A DNA stretch of 64,000 bases from Burkholderia sp. Nafp2/4-1b (GTDB lineage: Bacteria; Pseudomonadota; Gammaproteobacteria; Burkholderiales; Burkholderiaceae): assembly GCF_003635165.1 (NCBI RefSeq), contig NZ_ML058597.1, positions 186,001 to 250,000 on the forward strand, read 5' to 3'. Made by a program: the position numbers and the translations under genes. Under the pieces are notes generated by a model, which did no database searches, had not been told where the DNA came from, and saw only the letters and a program-made list of their open reading frames with translations. This document shows, one piece after another, positions 1 to 7,107 of the stretch. Each line of letters begins with the position of its first letter. Within the stretch, counting starts at the first letter, position 1.

Positions 1-834
1 ACCGTCCATGAAGCGGTCACGCTCGCCGAGCGCGCGTACCGCATCCGCAGAAACGCCGTGCTGATGGGTGAAGTGCAGGGCCAGGGCTATGTCGGCCAGG
101 CGCTCGACATCGCCGACGTGCTGGCCGTCGCGTACTTCGGCGCGATGCGCTATCGCCCCGAGGATCCCGAGTGGGAAGGGCGCGACCGCTTCCTGCTGTC
201 GAACGGCCACTACGCGATCGCGCTGTACGCGGCGCTGTTCGAAGCCGGCATCCTGCCGGCCGACGAACTCGAAACCTACGGCAGCGACGACAGTCGTTTG
301 CCGATGTCCGGGATGGCGAGTTATACGCCCGGGATGGAGATGTCCGGCGGCTCGCTCGGGCAGGGGCTGACGATTGCGGTCGGTCGTTGTCTCGGCCTCA
401 AGCGAAACGGCTCGGATGCATTCGTCTATACGCTGTTCTCGGACGGCGAACTCGACGAAGGCGCGATCTGGGAAGGGTTGATGTCGGCCGCGCACTGGAA
501 GCTCGACAACCTGATCGCGATCGTCGACGTGAACAACCAGCAGGCCGACGGTCCGTCGACGCAAGTCATGGCGTTCGAGCCGCTGGTCGACAAGCTGGAA
601 GCGTTCGGGTGGTACACGCAACGCGTGGACGGCAACGACGTCGACGCGGTGAAGCGCGCGTTCGACAATGCGCGCCGGCACGACAAGCCGCAGCCGCGCA
701 TCATCGTCTGCGACACGAAGATGGGGTGCGGCGTGCCGTTCCTCGAAGCACGCGAGAAGAGCCATTTCATTCGCGTCGATGCGCACGAGTGGAAGCTCGC
801 GCTCGACGCACTCGAAGCAGGGAGACACGCATGA
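1..834 (+). CDS. Transketolase, N-terminal subunit (5' end cut by window edge)
   Basis: This is the thiamine-diphosphate-binding half of a two-subunit transketolase, which moves two-carbon ketol units between sugar phosphates. The reading frame is open to base 1 (TVHEAVTLAERAYRIRRNAV precedes the first Met), so the true start lies upstream. ThDP-domain features are the GHYAIALYAALF stretch, GGSLGQGL and the cofactor motif SDGELDEGAIWEG followed by NN about 30 residues later. The stop overlaps the next gene's start (ATGA at 831-834), so the two subunits are translationally coupled. A dihydroxyacetone-synthase-like or related substrate cannot be excluded from sequence. Confidence 0.93.
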   Translation, partial: TVHEAVTLAERAYRIRRNAVLMGEVQGQGYVGQALDIADVLAVAYFGAMRYRPEDPEWEGRDRFLLSNGHYAIALYAALFEAGILPADELETYGSDDSRLPMSGMASYTPGMEMSGGSLGQGLTIAVGRCLGLKRNGSDAFVYTLFSDGELDEGAIWEGLMSAAHWKLDNLIAIVDVNNQQADGPSTQVMAFEPLVDKLEAFGWYTQRVDGNDVDAVKRAFDNARRHDKPQPRIIVCDTKMGCGVPFLEAREKSHFIRVDAHEWKLALDALEAGRHA

Positions 835-1829
835 GCACCGTCGACAACAAGCCGCGCCTGAAGACTTCCGCGATGATCGCGTCCATCGCGGCCGACGGGC
901 AGGCGACCCGCGCCGCGCCGTTCGGCCATGCGCTCGCGAAACTCGCGCGCACGAACGGCAACGTGATCGGCATGACGGCCGATCTCGGCAAGTACACCGA
1001 CCTGCATATATTCGCGAAGGAATTTCCCGAGCGTTACTACCAGATGGGGATGGCCGAGCAACTGCTGATGGGGGCCGCTGCCGGATTCGCGCACGAAGGC
1101 GCGCAGCCGTTCGTCACGACCTACGCGGTATTCGCGACGCGCCGCGCGTACGACTTCATTCACCAGGCGATCGCCGAGGACAACCTCGACGTGAAGCTGG
1201 TGTGCGCGTTGCCGGGCCTCACGACCGGTTACGGGCCGAGCCATCAGGCGGCCGAGGATCTCGCGCTGATGCGTGCGATGCCGAACATGACCGTGATCGA
1301 TCCGTGCGACGCGCTGGACATCGAGCAGATGGTGCCGGCGATCGCGGCGCACAAGGGGCCGGTGTACGCGCGGCTGCTGCGTGGCAACGTGCCGGCCGTG
1401 CTCGACGAATACGATTACCGGTTCGAACTCGGCAAGGCCAAGCTGCTGCGCGACGGCAACGATGTGCTGCTGATCTCGTCCGGGATCATGACGATGCGCG
1501 CGCTGGAGGTTGCGAAGGCGCTGGAGGCCGATCGCGTCGATGTGGCGGTGCTGCACGTGCCGACGATCAAGCCGCTCGATACGGCGACCATCGTTCGCGA
1601 GGCGGCGCGCAGCGGGCGCATGGTGATCGTCGCCGAAAATCATACGACGATCGGCGGGCTCGGCGAAGCCGTCGCGACTGCGTTGCTCGGGGCCGGCGTC
1701 ATCGTGCCGTTCCGCCAGATCGCGCTGCCGGATGCGTATCTCGCCGCAGGCGCGTTGCCGACGCTGCACGATCGTTACGGGATCTCGACGGGGGCGATGC
1801 GGGCGAACATCAAGTCGTGGCTCGGGTGA
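831..1829 (+). CDS. Transketolase, C-terminal subunit
   Basis: This 332-residue protein carries the pyrimidine-binding and C-terminal domains that complete the split transketolase encoded just upstream. The pyrimidine domain includes GMAEQLLMGAAAGFAHEGAQPFVTTYAVFATRRAYD, here read as separate short motifs GMAEQ and PFVTTYAVF, then LTTGYGPSHQAAEDLALMR. The Rossmann-like C-terminal domain has LLISSGIMTMRALEVAKAL and VAENHTTIGGLGEA. The ATG at 831 lies inside the TGA of the preceding gene, after GGAGA. Length fits the subunit family. A rho-independent terminator follows at 1873-1910, closing the operon. Confidence 0.93.
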   Translation: MSTVDNKPRLKTSAMIASIAADGQATRAAPFGHALAKLARTNGNVIGMTADLGKYTDLHIFAKEFPERYYQMGMAEQLLMGAAAGFAHEGAQPFVTTYAVFATRRAYDFIHQAIAEDNLDVKLVCALPGLTTGYGPSHQAAEDLALMRAMPNMTVIDPCDALDIEQMVPAIAAHKGPVYARLLRGNVPAVLDEYDYRFELGKAKLLRDGNDVLLISSGIMTMRALEVAKALEADRVDVAVLHVPTIKPLDTATIVREAARSGRMVIVAENHTTIGGLGEAVATALLGAGVIVPFRQIALPDAYLAAGALPTLHDRYGISTGAMRANIKSWLG

Positions 1830-1872
1830 TCGCTTGACGTGCCAGCGGATCGTCCGCAGCGCACCGTAAACA

Positions 1873-1910
1873 AAAAAAACCGCGAAGCCTTACGCTGTCG
1901 CGGTTTTTTT
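1873..1910 (+). terminator. Rho-independent terminator after the transketolase genes
   Basis: An 11-bp stem (AAAAACCGCGA with TCGCGGTTTTT) surrounds a 12-base loop and runs into seven T residues. An A-run on the other side means it could also stop transcription coming from the minus-strand tRNA. Confidence 0.9.
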
Positions 1911-1938
1911 ATGCCCGAAATACGGTAAAAACCGCATT

Positions 1939-2023
1939 TGGTGCCGACGGCGAGACTCGAACTCGCACAGCTTTCGCCACTACCCCCTCAAGATAGCGTG
2001 TCTACCAATTTCACCACGTCGGC
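1939..2023 (-). tRNA. tRNA-Leu (anticodon GAG)
   Basis: Read on the minus strand, this is an 85-nt class II tRNA with encoded CCA. The acceptor stem is GCCGACG paired with CGTCGGC and the discriminator is A. The D-arm has GTGGTGAAATTGGTAGACAC. The anticodon stem CTATC/GGTAG holds the loop TTGAGGG, giving GAG, which reads CUC and CUU leucine codons. A variable arm and the T-loop GTTCGAGTC follow. It closely matches bacterial tRNA-Leu(GAG). Confidence 0.96.
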
Positions 2024-2172
2024 ACTTCGGTACTGCAAGGGCCGCAATTCTAGCGTTACATGACGCGTTTGTGAAGGGGGCATGACACGATTGTCGGGTC
2101 GGCGCACGCGATCCCGGTAAAATTCGTCGGATCGATCGGCCCGCGATCGCAATCGCAACCCGCTTTCTCCCC

Positions 2173-3498
2173 GTGACGACGACCCTCGAACAACTGCAGG
2201 CCGGCCAACTGTCGGGTGCCCGCCAACTCAAGCTCGCGTGCGGGCTGACCGAATTTCCGCGCGAAATCTTTGATCTGGCGGACACGCTCGAAGTGCTCGA
2301 CCTGTCCGGCAATGCGCTGTCCGCGCTGCCGGACGACCTGCCGCGGCTGCATCGCCTGCGCATCCTGTTCGCGTCCGGTAATCGCTTTACCGAATTTCCG
2401 GAGGTGCTCGGCGCGTGCGCGCAACTCGACATGATCGGCTTCAAGGCGAACCGGATTCGCACGGTGCCGCGCGGCTCGCTGCCGCGCGCGCTGCGCTGGC
2501 TGATCCTGACCGACAATGAAATCGACGCACTGCCCGCCGAGATCGGCGCTTGCTCGCGCCTGCAGAAACTGATGCTCGCAGGCAACCAATTGCGTGCGTT
2601 GCCGGCGGAAATGGCCGCATGCCGTTCGCTGGAACTGGTGCGGCTGTCGGCGAACCGGCTCGATGCGTTGCCGGACTGGCTGTTGCGCCTGCCGCGCCTC
2701 GCGTGGCTCGCGTGTGCGGGCAATCCGTTCGGCGCCGCGCCGGAGGCGGCCGCATCGGCCGAGCCGAACGTGGTGGACATCGACTGGACGTCGCTCAACT
2801 GCGACGAGAAGCTCGGCGAAGGCGCATCGGGCGTGATCTACCGCGCGCAGTGGCGGGCGGACGGGCAGCCGGCGCGAGCGGTCGCGGTCAAGCTGTTCAA
2901 GGGCGCGGTGACGAGCGACGGCCTGCCCGACTGCGAAATGGCCGCATGCCTGCACGCGGGGCGCCACCCGAACATGATTCCGGTGATCGGCAAGGTGCGC
3001 GGTCATCCGGACGGCACGCACGGCCTCGTGATGGAACTCGTCGATCCGGCACTGACGAATCTCGCGGGGCCGCCGAGCTTCGCGTCCTGCACACGCGACG
3101 TGTATGCGGCCGATGCGCGGTTCGCGCCGGCCGACGCCGCGCGGATCGCGCTTGGCATCGCGTCGGTGGCCGCGCATCTGCATGCGCGCGGCATCATGCA
3201 CGGCGACCTGTACGCGCACAACATCCTGCACGACGGCGCGGGCGGCGCGCTGCTCGGCGATTTCGGCGCGGCTTCGCTCTACGACGTGAACGACCGCGTG
3301 CGTGCGGCGCGGCTCGAGCGGCTGGAAGTCAGGGCGTTCGGTTATCTGCTGTGCGAGTTGCGGGAACGCTGCGAGCCGCGGGCGTGGGAAGGCTCGGACG
3401 CGCTGGAAAAGCTGGTTGCCGCTTGCCTGAACGAGGAGATCGATGCGCGGCCGTCGTTCGACCAGATTGTGGCCACGCTGGCCGCATCGATCGACTGA
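2173..3498 (+). CDS. Leucine-rich-repeat protein kinase fusion
   Basis: This 441-residue, probably cytoplasmic protein joins leucine-rich repeats (about residues 20-185, repeated L..L.L..N.L..LP units) to a eukaryotic-type protein kinase domain (about 210-440). Kinase motifs are the glycine loop GEGASGVIYRA, Lys240 in AVAVKLFK, the catalytic loop HGDLYAHN (Asp345; HRD has become HGD) and DFG at 363-365 as GDFGAAS. There is no signal peptide or membrane segment. A GTG at 2173 is the first plausible start, but no clear Shine-Dalgarno precedes it, so the start is uncertain. Substrate and partner of the LRR are unknown. A 9-bp hairpin follows the stop. Confidence 0.9.
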   Translation: MTTTLEQLQAGQLSGARQLKLACGLTEFPREIFDLADTLEVLDLSGNALSALPDDLPRLHRLRILFASGNRFTEFPEVLGACAQLDMIGFKANRIRTVPRGSLPRALRWLILTDNEIDALPAEIGACSRLQKLMLAGNQLRALPAEMAACRSLELVRLSANRLDALPDWLLRLPRLAWLACAGNPFGAAPEAAASAEPNVVDIDWTSLNCDEKLGEGASGVIYRAQWRADGQPARAVAVKLFKGAVTSDGLPDCEMAACLHAGRHPNMIPVIGKVRGHPDGTHGLVMELVDPALTNLAGPPSFASCTRDVYAADARFAPADAARIALGIASVAAHLHARGIMHGDLYAHNILHDGAGGALLGDFGAASLYDVNDRVRAARLERLEVRAFGYLLCELRERCEPRAWEGSDALEKLVAACLNEEIDARPSFDQIVATLAASID

Positions 3499-3517
3499 CG
3501 GTCTGGTCCGCGCCGCG

Positions 3518-3549
3518 GCGCCGGCAGTCGCCGTGCCGGCGCGGCGTTT
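3518..3549. terminator. Hairpin between convergent genes, probable terminator
   Basis: A perfect 9-bp stem (GCGCCGGCA with TGCCGGCGC, 7-base loop) lies between the convergent kinase and LysE genes. There is only a short T-run (TTT) on the plus strand, so strength is uncertain. Confidence 0.5.
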
Positions 3550-3553
3550 GCGC

Positions 3554-4183
3554 TTACGCTTGTCGCGCGGTCAGCAGCTTGATCCCGAGCCCGACGAACA
3601 GCAGCCCGCTCGCGCGCTTGGCCGCGCGTACCCACGGACTGACGCCGAAGCCGCGATGCAGCCGGCGCACGCCGAACGAATAGACGCTGTGCACCACGAC
3701 GACGGTGCACGCAATCGTCGCGTACATCACGACGAACTGCATCGCGAGCGGGTGATCATGCGCGATGAATTGCGGCATGAACGCCGACAAAAAGATCATC
3801 GTCTTCGGATTGCTGCCCGACACGAACAGCGCTTCGCGGAACAGCTTCGTACGATCGGGCTCGACGAGCGCGGCGGCGCTGTCCGGCGAACGTCCGCGAC
3901 GATCGCCGCGCAGTTGCCGGATGCCCAAAAAGATCAGATACGCGGCACCGACGATTTTCATCGCGACGAACAGCGGCGGCATCGCGACCAGCACCGCGCC
4001 GACGCCGAGCGCGACCAGCATGACGACCACGCCCTGCGCGACGAGATTGCCGGCGATCGTCGCGGCGGTGCCGCGCGAGCCGTAGCGCACCGTGTTGCGG
4101 ATCACGAGCAGCACGTTCGGGCCCGGCGACAGCGTCGTCGCGAGATAGGCTGCGGCAAACAACATCCAGGTCTGAACGGACAT
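3554..4183 (-). CDS. LysE/RhtB family amino-acid exporter
   Basis: This 209-residue inner-membrane protein belongs to the LysE/RhtB exporters, which use the proton gradient to expel amino acids. The N-terminus has the family signature LSPGPNVLLVIRNT, followed by hydrophobic segments consistent with six helices. Length is standard for RhtB-type members. The ATG at 4183 is preceded by GGAG. The gene is monocistronic and convergent with the LRR-kinase gene. The specific substrate cannot be assigned. Confidence 0.92.
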   Translation of the reverse strand: MSVQTWMLFAAAYLATTLSPGPNVLLVIRNTVRYGSRGTAATIAGNLVAQGVVVMLVALGVGAVLVAMPPLFVAMKIVGAAYLIFLGIRQLRGDRRGRSPDSAAALVEPDRTKLFREALFVSGSNPKTMIFLSAFMPQFIAHDHPLAMQFVVMYATIACTVVVVHSVYSFGVRRLHRGFGVSPWVRAAKRASGLLFVGLGIKLLTARQA

Positions 4184-4270
4184 GCGGCGCTCCGGGAAGG
4201 CGGGTTATGCGGTCGGGGTGAATCCGTGCATGATGCCACGGCTGTGCGCTGCTCACCCCGACGCATCGCG

Positions 4271-4447
4271 TCAACGCGCGTCGCGCACGCAGTATGCGGC
4301 GATCGACGCCGGCGAATCGATCGCGGACGGCCGTGTCATCCACGCAATCCACGCCGCCCATAATCCGCAGGCGATCAACACGGCGATATTCAGCGGCGTC
4401 CGATAGCGGACGATCAGGTCGGACAGCGGCAAGCGTTCGTTGCTCAT
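4271..4447 (-). CDS. Small single-pass membrane protein of the copper operon
   Basis: This 58-residue protein, unrecognised by family, starts MSNERLPLSDLI and has one strong membrane segment (about residues 19-37, IAVLIACGLWAAWIAWM). A clear GGAGA Shine-Dalgarno lies 7 bases before the ATG at 4447. It is the last gene of the run DUF2946-copC-PCu(A)C chaperone, 32 bp after the chaperone gene. Co-transcription suggests a role in copper delivery or oxidase assembly, but that is inference from context only. Confidence 0.72.
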   Translation of the reverse strand: MSNERLPLSDLIVRYRTPLNIAVLIACGLWAAWIAWMTRPSAIDSPASIAAYCVRDAR

Positions 4448-4479
4448 GTGCGTCTCCGTCGGTGGTTGCGCAGGCCGCG

Positions 4480-4935
4480 TTACAGGCCGGTGTAGGACGG
4501 CGCCTTCGCGTCGCAGGTCACGGACACCGTCGAGCCGTCGGCGAAATGCAGCTTGAACGGCACCTTCGCGCCCGGCGCGACAGGCTTGCGCGCATCCTCC
4601 AGCATCACGTGATAGCTCTTCGGCTTGAAGGTCACCGCGCCGTGCGCGGGTACGTCGACCGCGTCGACGTGAACCATCTTCGCGGTGCTGGCGGCCGTCT
4701 GCGTTTGGTGAATCATCGCCATTCCGTACGCGGGCGTGTCGATGCCCGTGAGCGTGACGGGCTTGTCGCCGTCGTTCTTCAGCGTGAAGTAGCCGGACGA
4801 CGGCACCGCAGCCGGCATCGTGCGGATCCAGCACGCATCGGCGTGGACGGGCGATGCGGCGAACGTGGCGGGCGCCTGCAGCGCCAGCAGTGCCAGCAGT
4901 GCGAAAAGCAGACTGGTCGGAATCGAACGTTTCAT
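4480..4935 (-). CDS. Periplasmic copper chaperone, PCu(A)C family
   Basis: This 151-residue exported protein has a signal peptide (MKRSIPTSLLFALLALLALQ, cleavage after TFA) and a DUF461/PCu(A)C cupredoxin-like fold. Family features are ACWIRTMP, SSGYFTLKN and the Cu(I)-ligand pattern of Met/His in YGMAMIHQT and KMVHVD, followed by VTFKPKSYHVML. PCu(A)C proteins deliver Cu(I) to cytochrome oxidase subunit II. It sits between copC (53 bp upstream) and a small membrane protein gene, consistent with a periplasmic copper-trafficking operon. Confidence 0.92.
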   Translation of the reverse strand: MKRSIPTSLLFALLALLALQAPATFAASPVHADACWIRTMPAAVPSSGYFTLKNDGDKPVTLTGIDTPAYGMAMIHQTQTAASTAKMVHVDAVDVPAHGAVTFKPKSYHVMLEDARKPVAPGAKVPFKLHFADGSTVSVTCDAKAPSYTGL

Positions 4936-4987
4936 TGATTTTTTTCCTGATCGGGTATCGAAGTGCGCCGCACGGGCAGCGTGCGCG

Positions 4988-5353
4988 TTACTTCACCGTG
5001 AACGTGTAGTGGCCTTGCGTGCGATGGCCGTCGCTGGCCACCGCGATCCACGTGACCGTGTACGTGCCGGCCGCGAGGTTCGTCAGCCCGACATGCATCC
5101 GCTTCCGGTTGCCGGCATCGACCGCGGATTTCCCATCGGCGACCGACTGGCCGTGGCCGTCGGTGACGGCGATCGAGCTGAATGCCGGCTCGAGCGTTTC
5201 GCTGAAGTCGAGCGTGACCGCGTGCGGCGCGCTCGACAGCGCGGCGTCGGCGGCCGGGTCGAGGGTTTTCAGGTGCGCATGCGCGTGGGCGGCCTGGGCG
5301 ATGACGAAGCCGAGTGCGACGAGTGCGCCGCGAAGGAAAGCAGTGGTTTTCAT
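4988..5353 (-). CDS. copC: CopC-domain periplasmic copper-binding protein
   Basis: This 121-residue secreted protein starts with a signal peptide ending AQAAHA, so the mature N-terminus HAHLKTLDPA begins with the histidine that CopC proteins use to bind Cu(II). The rest follows the CopC beta-sandwich: VTLDFSETLEPAFSSIAV and the C-terminal TYTVTWIAVASDGHRTQG. Length matches family members. It lacks a fused CopD membrane domain. It is in the copper operon, upstream of the PCu(A)C chaperone gene. Confidence 0.93.
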   Translation of the reverse strand: MKTTAFLRGALVALGFVIAQAAHAHAHLKTLDPAADAALSSAPHAVTLDFSETLEPAFSSIAVTDGHGQSVADGKSAVDAGNRKRMHVGLTNLAAGTYTVTWIAVASDGHRTQGHYTFTVK

Positions 5354-5583
5354 GACGGAATAGCCCGATTGAGAATGGCAAGGAGAACGATTCGTTCGAC
5401 GATCGAGCGCGCGTTCGCGTGTGTGTTCGCGCTACCGCCGGAAGCGGGCGAGCGCACGCACGGCACGACGCCGCGAGCAAGACGGTCGAACATGAGGGTC
5501 CTTCGAAACGTGGCACGGCATGCACGCGCATGGCGCGTGCGGACCGCGCGATGCGTTACGGCATCACGCGCGGTGACGACGAA

Positions 5584-5961
5584 TCAGGATTCGAACGGCG
5601 GGGCGCGCGGTTGCGCGGCCGTCAGCGGCAGTGCGCGGCGCAGGCTGTCGAAGCGGGTCGCTGCGCGATGCTGCAGAGGGTGAATGTTGGCCGCGAACGT
5701 GAGTTCGGGCACGGGCAGGGCGGGCGTATGGGCAAGCAGGTTGCAATAGCCGCAAGCCTGCAGATGGGCGTGCAGGCTCTTCGATGATGTATCGCCGGCG
5801 TGGTCGCCGTCAGCCGGCGCGGCGGTGCAGTAACCGGAGAGCAGCGCGTCGACGCGGCCTTGCGTCGTCAGCGCCTGCGAGATCGTCGGCGCGAGCGCCG
5901 TCATCAGGATGGCGAGCATCCCGATCAGACTGACGATCTTCCGGAGACGACGACTCAGCAT
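5584..5961 (-). CDS. DUF2946-type protein heading the copper operon
   Basis: This protein has one N-terminal membrane or signal segment (IVSLIGMLAILMTALAPTIS) and the C-terminal motif HLQACGYCNLLAH typical of DUF2946 proteins found beside copper genes. The Cys-x2-Cys with nearby His residues suggests metal binding (inference). I chose ATG 5961 (MLSRRLRKIV, 125 residues). An in-frame start at 6036 would add 25 arginine- and alanine-rich residues of no recognisable type. Neither start has a strong ribosome site. A 230-bp gap separates it from copC. Confidence 0.75.
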   Translation of the reverse strand: MLSRRLRKIVSLIGMLAILMTALAPTISQALTTQGRVDALLSGYCTAAPADGDHAGDTSSKSLHAHLQACGYCNLLAHTPALPVPELTFAANIHPLQHRAATRFDSLRRALPLTAAQPRAPPFES

Positions 5962-6075
5962 GCGTTGCGCGGCGGCGTAGGAACGGCGATGGAGCGGATT
6001 ATGCCACGCAGCCGCCGCGCGGGCATGCGGGCGCATCGATACCGGGCATGACGCGCGGCGCGGGCGGTGGCGTGC

Positions 6076-6570
6076 TTACGCGTGCTTCGCCAGATATTTC
6101 GTGATCAGCATCATCTGCGCGGCCCAGCCGTGATCGTTCATCTCGCGCGCTTTCGCGCGACGCGCTTCGATCAGCTGGTCGAAGCCCGTTTCGGTGATCG
6201 TCAGCTGCGTGCCGCCGTGTGTTTCCGCGAGCGCGAACGTGACGAGCGTCATCGGCTCGGATGTGTAGTCGAAGTTCGGATCGATCGCGAACGGATGCCA
6301 GCGAAAGGCGAACAGTTGCTTCGGCTCGATCCGATCGACGACGATTTCGAACACCGCGCCCGCATACGGCTCCTGCGCCTTGGCGACGTCGTCGTCGACG
6401 CGCGTCGGCGTAATGCGGCCGAACAGCGACTGGCCGGCCACGAACGGTCCGTCGAAATTCACGCCGAACCAGGTGCCGAATTCCCCCGCATTGCTGACTG
6501 CATCCCACACGCGCGCCAGCGGCGCGGCGAGCACCGCTTCCTTCTCGATGCGATCGGTTGATTGGGTCAT
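6076..6570 (-). CDS. SRPBCC (AHSA1-like) domain protein
   Basis: This 164-residue cytoplasmic protein has the START/Bet v1-like fold of the AHSA1 family. The sequence runs through PLARVWDAVSNAGEFGTWFGVNF near the N-terminus and LTITETGFDQL and MMLITKYL near the C-terminus. These proteins bind hydrophobic ligands or act as chaperone co-factors; the ligand here is unknown. GGAGA lies 7 bases before ATG 6570, which is preferred over the GTG at 6573. The 2Fe-2S ferredoxin gene follows 50 bp away on the same strand order, although the pair lies downstream of the regulator gene at 7108-9000. Confidence 0.85.
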   Translation of the reverse strand: MTQSTDRIEKEAVLAAPLARVWDAVSNAGEFGTWFGVNFDGPFVAGQSLFGRITPTRVDDDVAKAQEPYAGAVFEIVVDRIEPKQLFAFRWHPFAIDPNFDYTSEPMTLVTFALAETHGGTQLTITETGFDQLIEARRAKAREMNDHGWAAQMMLITKYLAKHA

Positions 6571-6626
6571 CACGTTCTCCAGGCAGGCAGCATCGTTGCA
6601 GAGCGACGCGCGGGCGCGCGCCGCGT

Positions 6627-6929
6627 TCAGTCAATCATTTCCGCGTCCGGCACGTCGAGCACGACGTCGGAGGTCGCGACGGCCACGCACGGCAGCGTAT
6701 AGCCATCGGCCTTTTCCTCGCGGCTCAGCCCCGGCCATTCGATCGTGTAGCGTACGCTGCCGCTGACGATCCTGCACAGGCAGCTGCGGCACGTGCCGTT
6801 GCGGCACGAACGCGGCAGCCGGATGTTGGCGAACGCGGCGGCTTCGAGCAACGTCAGCGAATCGGGGGCGTCGAACGTCGCACCGAGCGGCTCGATGCGC
6901 ACGAGAGGCGGGTGGTCGGGATCGGTCAT
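6627..6929 (-). CDS. 2Fe-2S ferredoxin (plant type)
   Basis: This 100-residue electron-transfer protein has the four cluster ligands in the plant-type spacing: Cys42, Cys47, Cys50 (CRNGTCRSC) and Cys81 (LPCVAVAT). An extra Cys52 is present. There is no signal peptide in the version starting at ATG 6929 (MTDPDHPPLV). A longer in-frame start exists upstream, but its extra residues come from the short tandem DNA repeats at 6949-7051 and are rejected. The redox partner is not evident from neighbours. Confidence 0.9.
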   Translation of the reverse strand: MTDPDHPPLVRIEPLGATFDAPDSLTLLEAAAFANIRLPRSCRNGTCRSCLCRIVSGSVRYTIEWPGLSREEKADGYTLPCVAVATSDVVLDVPDAEMID

Positions 6930-6948
6930 GGGTCGAGGCGGGGGCGGC

Positions 6949-7051
6949 GAATCGGCGGCAAGGAATCGGGGGCAAGGAATCGGCGGCAAGCGATCGGCCG
7001 CAAGACAAGGCAAGACGAGCCAACGCGAAGCAAGGCAACGCGAAGCAAGCG
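6949..7051. repeat. Short tandem repeats upstream of the ferredoxin gene
   Basis: Four copies of a 14-bp unit (GAATCGGCGGCAAG and variants) run from 6949 to 7004. After a short degenerate stretch come two copies of a 15-bp unit (AACGCGAAGCAAGGC) at 7022-7051. They occupy the gap between the sigma-54 activator stop and the ferredoxin start and could vary in number by slippage. Confidence 0.85.
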
Positions 7052-7107
7052 CCAAGCATACCCGAAGCCGCATGCGGCCGGCGCCCGCGGGCAGCCGGTC
7101 CGCGACG

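Noticed and set aside
1939-3498. A genomic island inserted at tRNA-Leu
   Set aside because: No integrase, direct repeat of the tRNA 3' end or phage-like genes were found beside the tRNA.
6930-7073. An N-terminal extension of the ferredoxin
   Set aside because: The extra residues are encoded by tandem repeats, show no targeting features, and the ATG at 6929 gives a normal-length ferredoxin.
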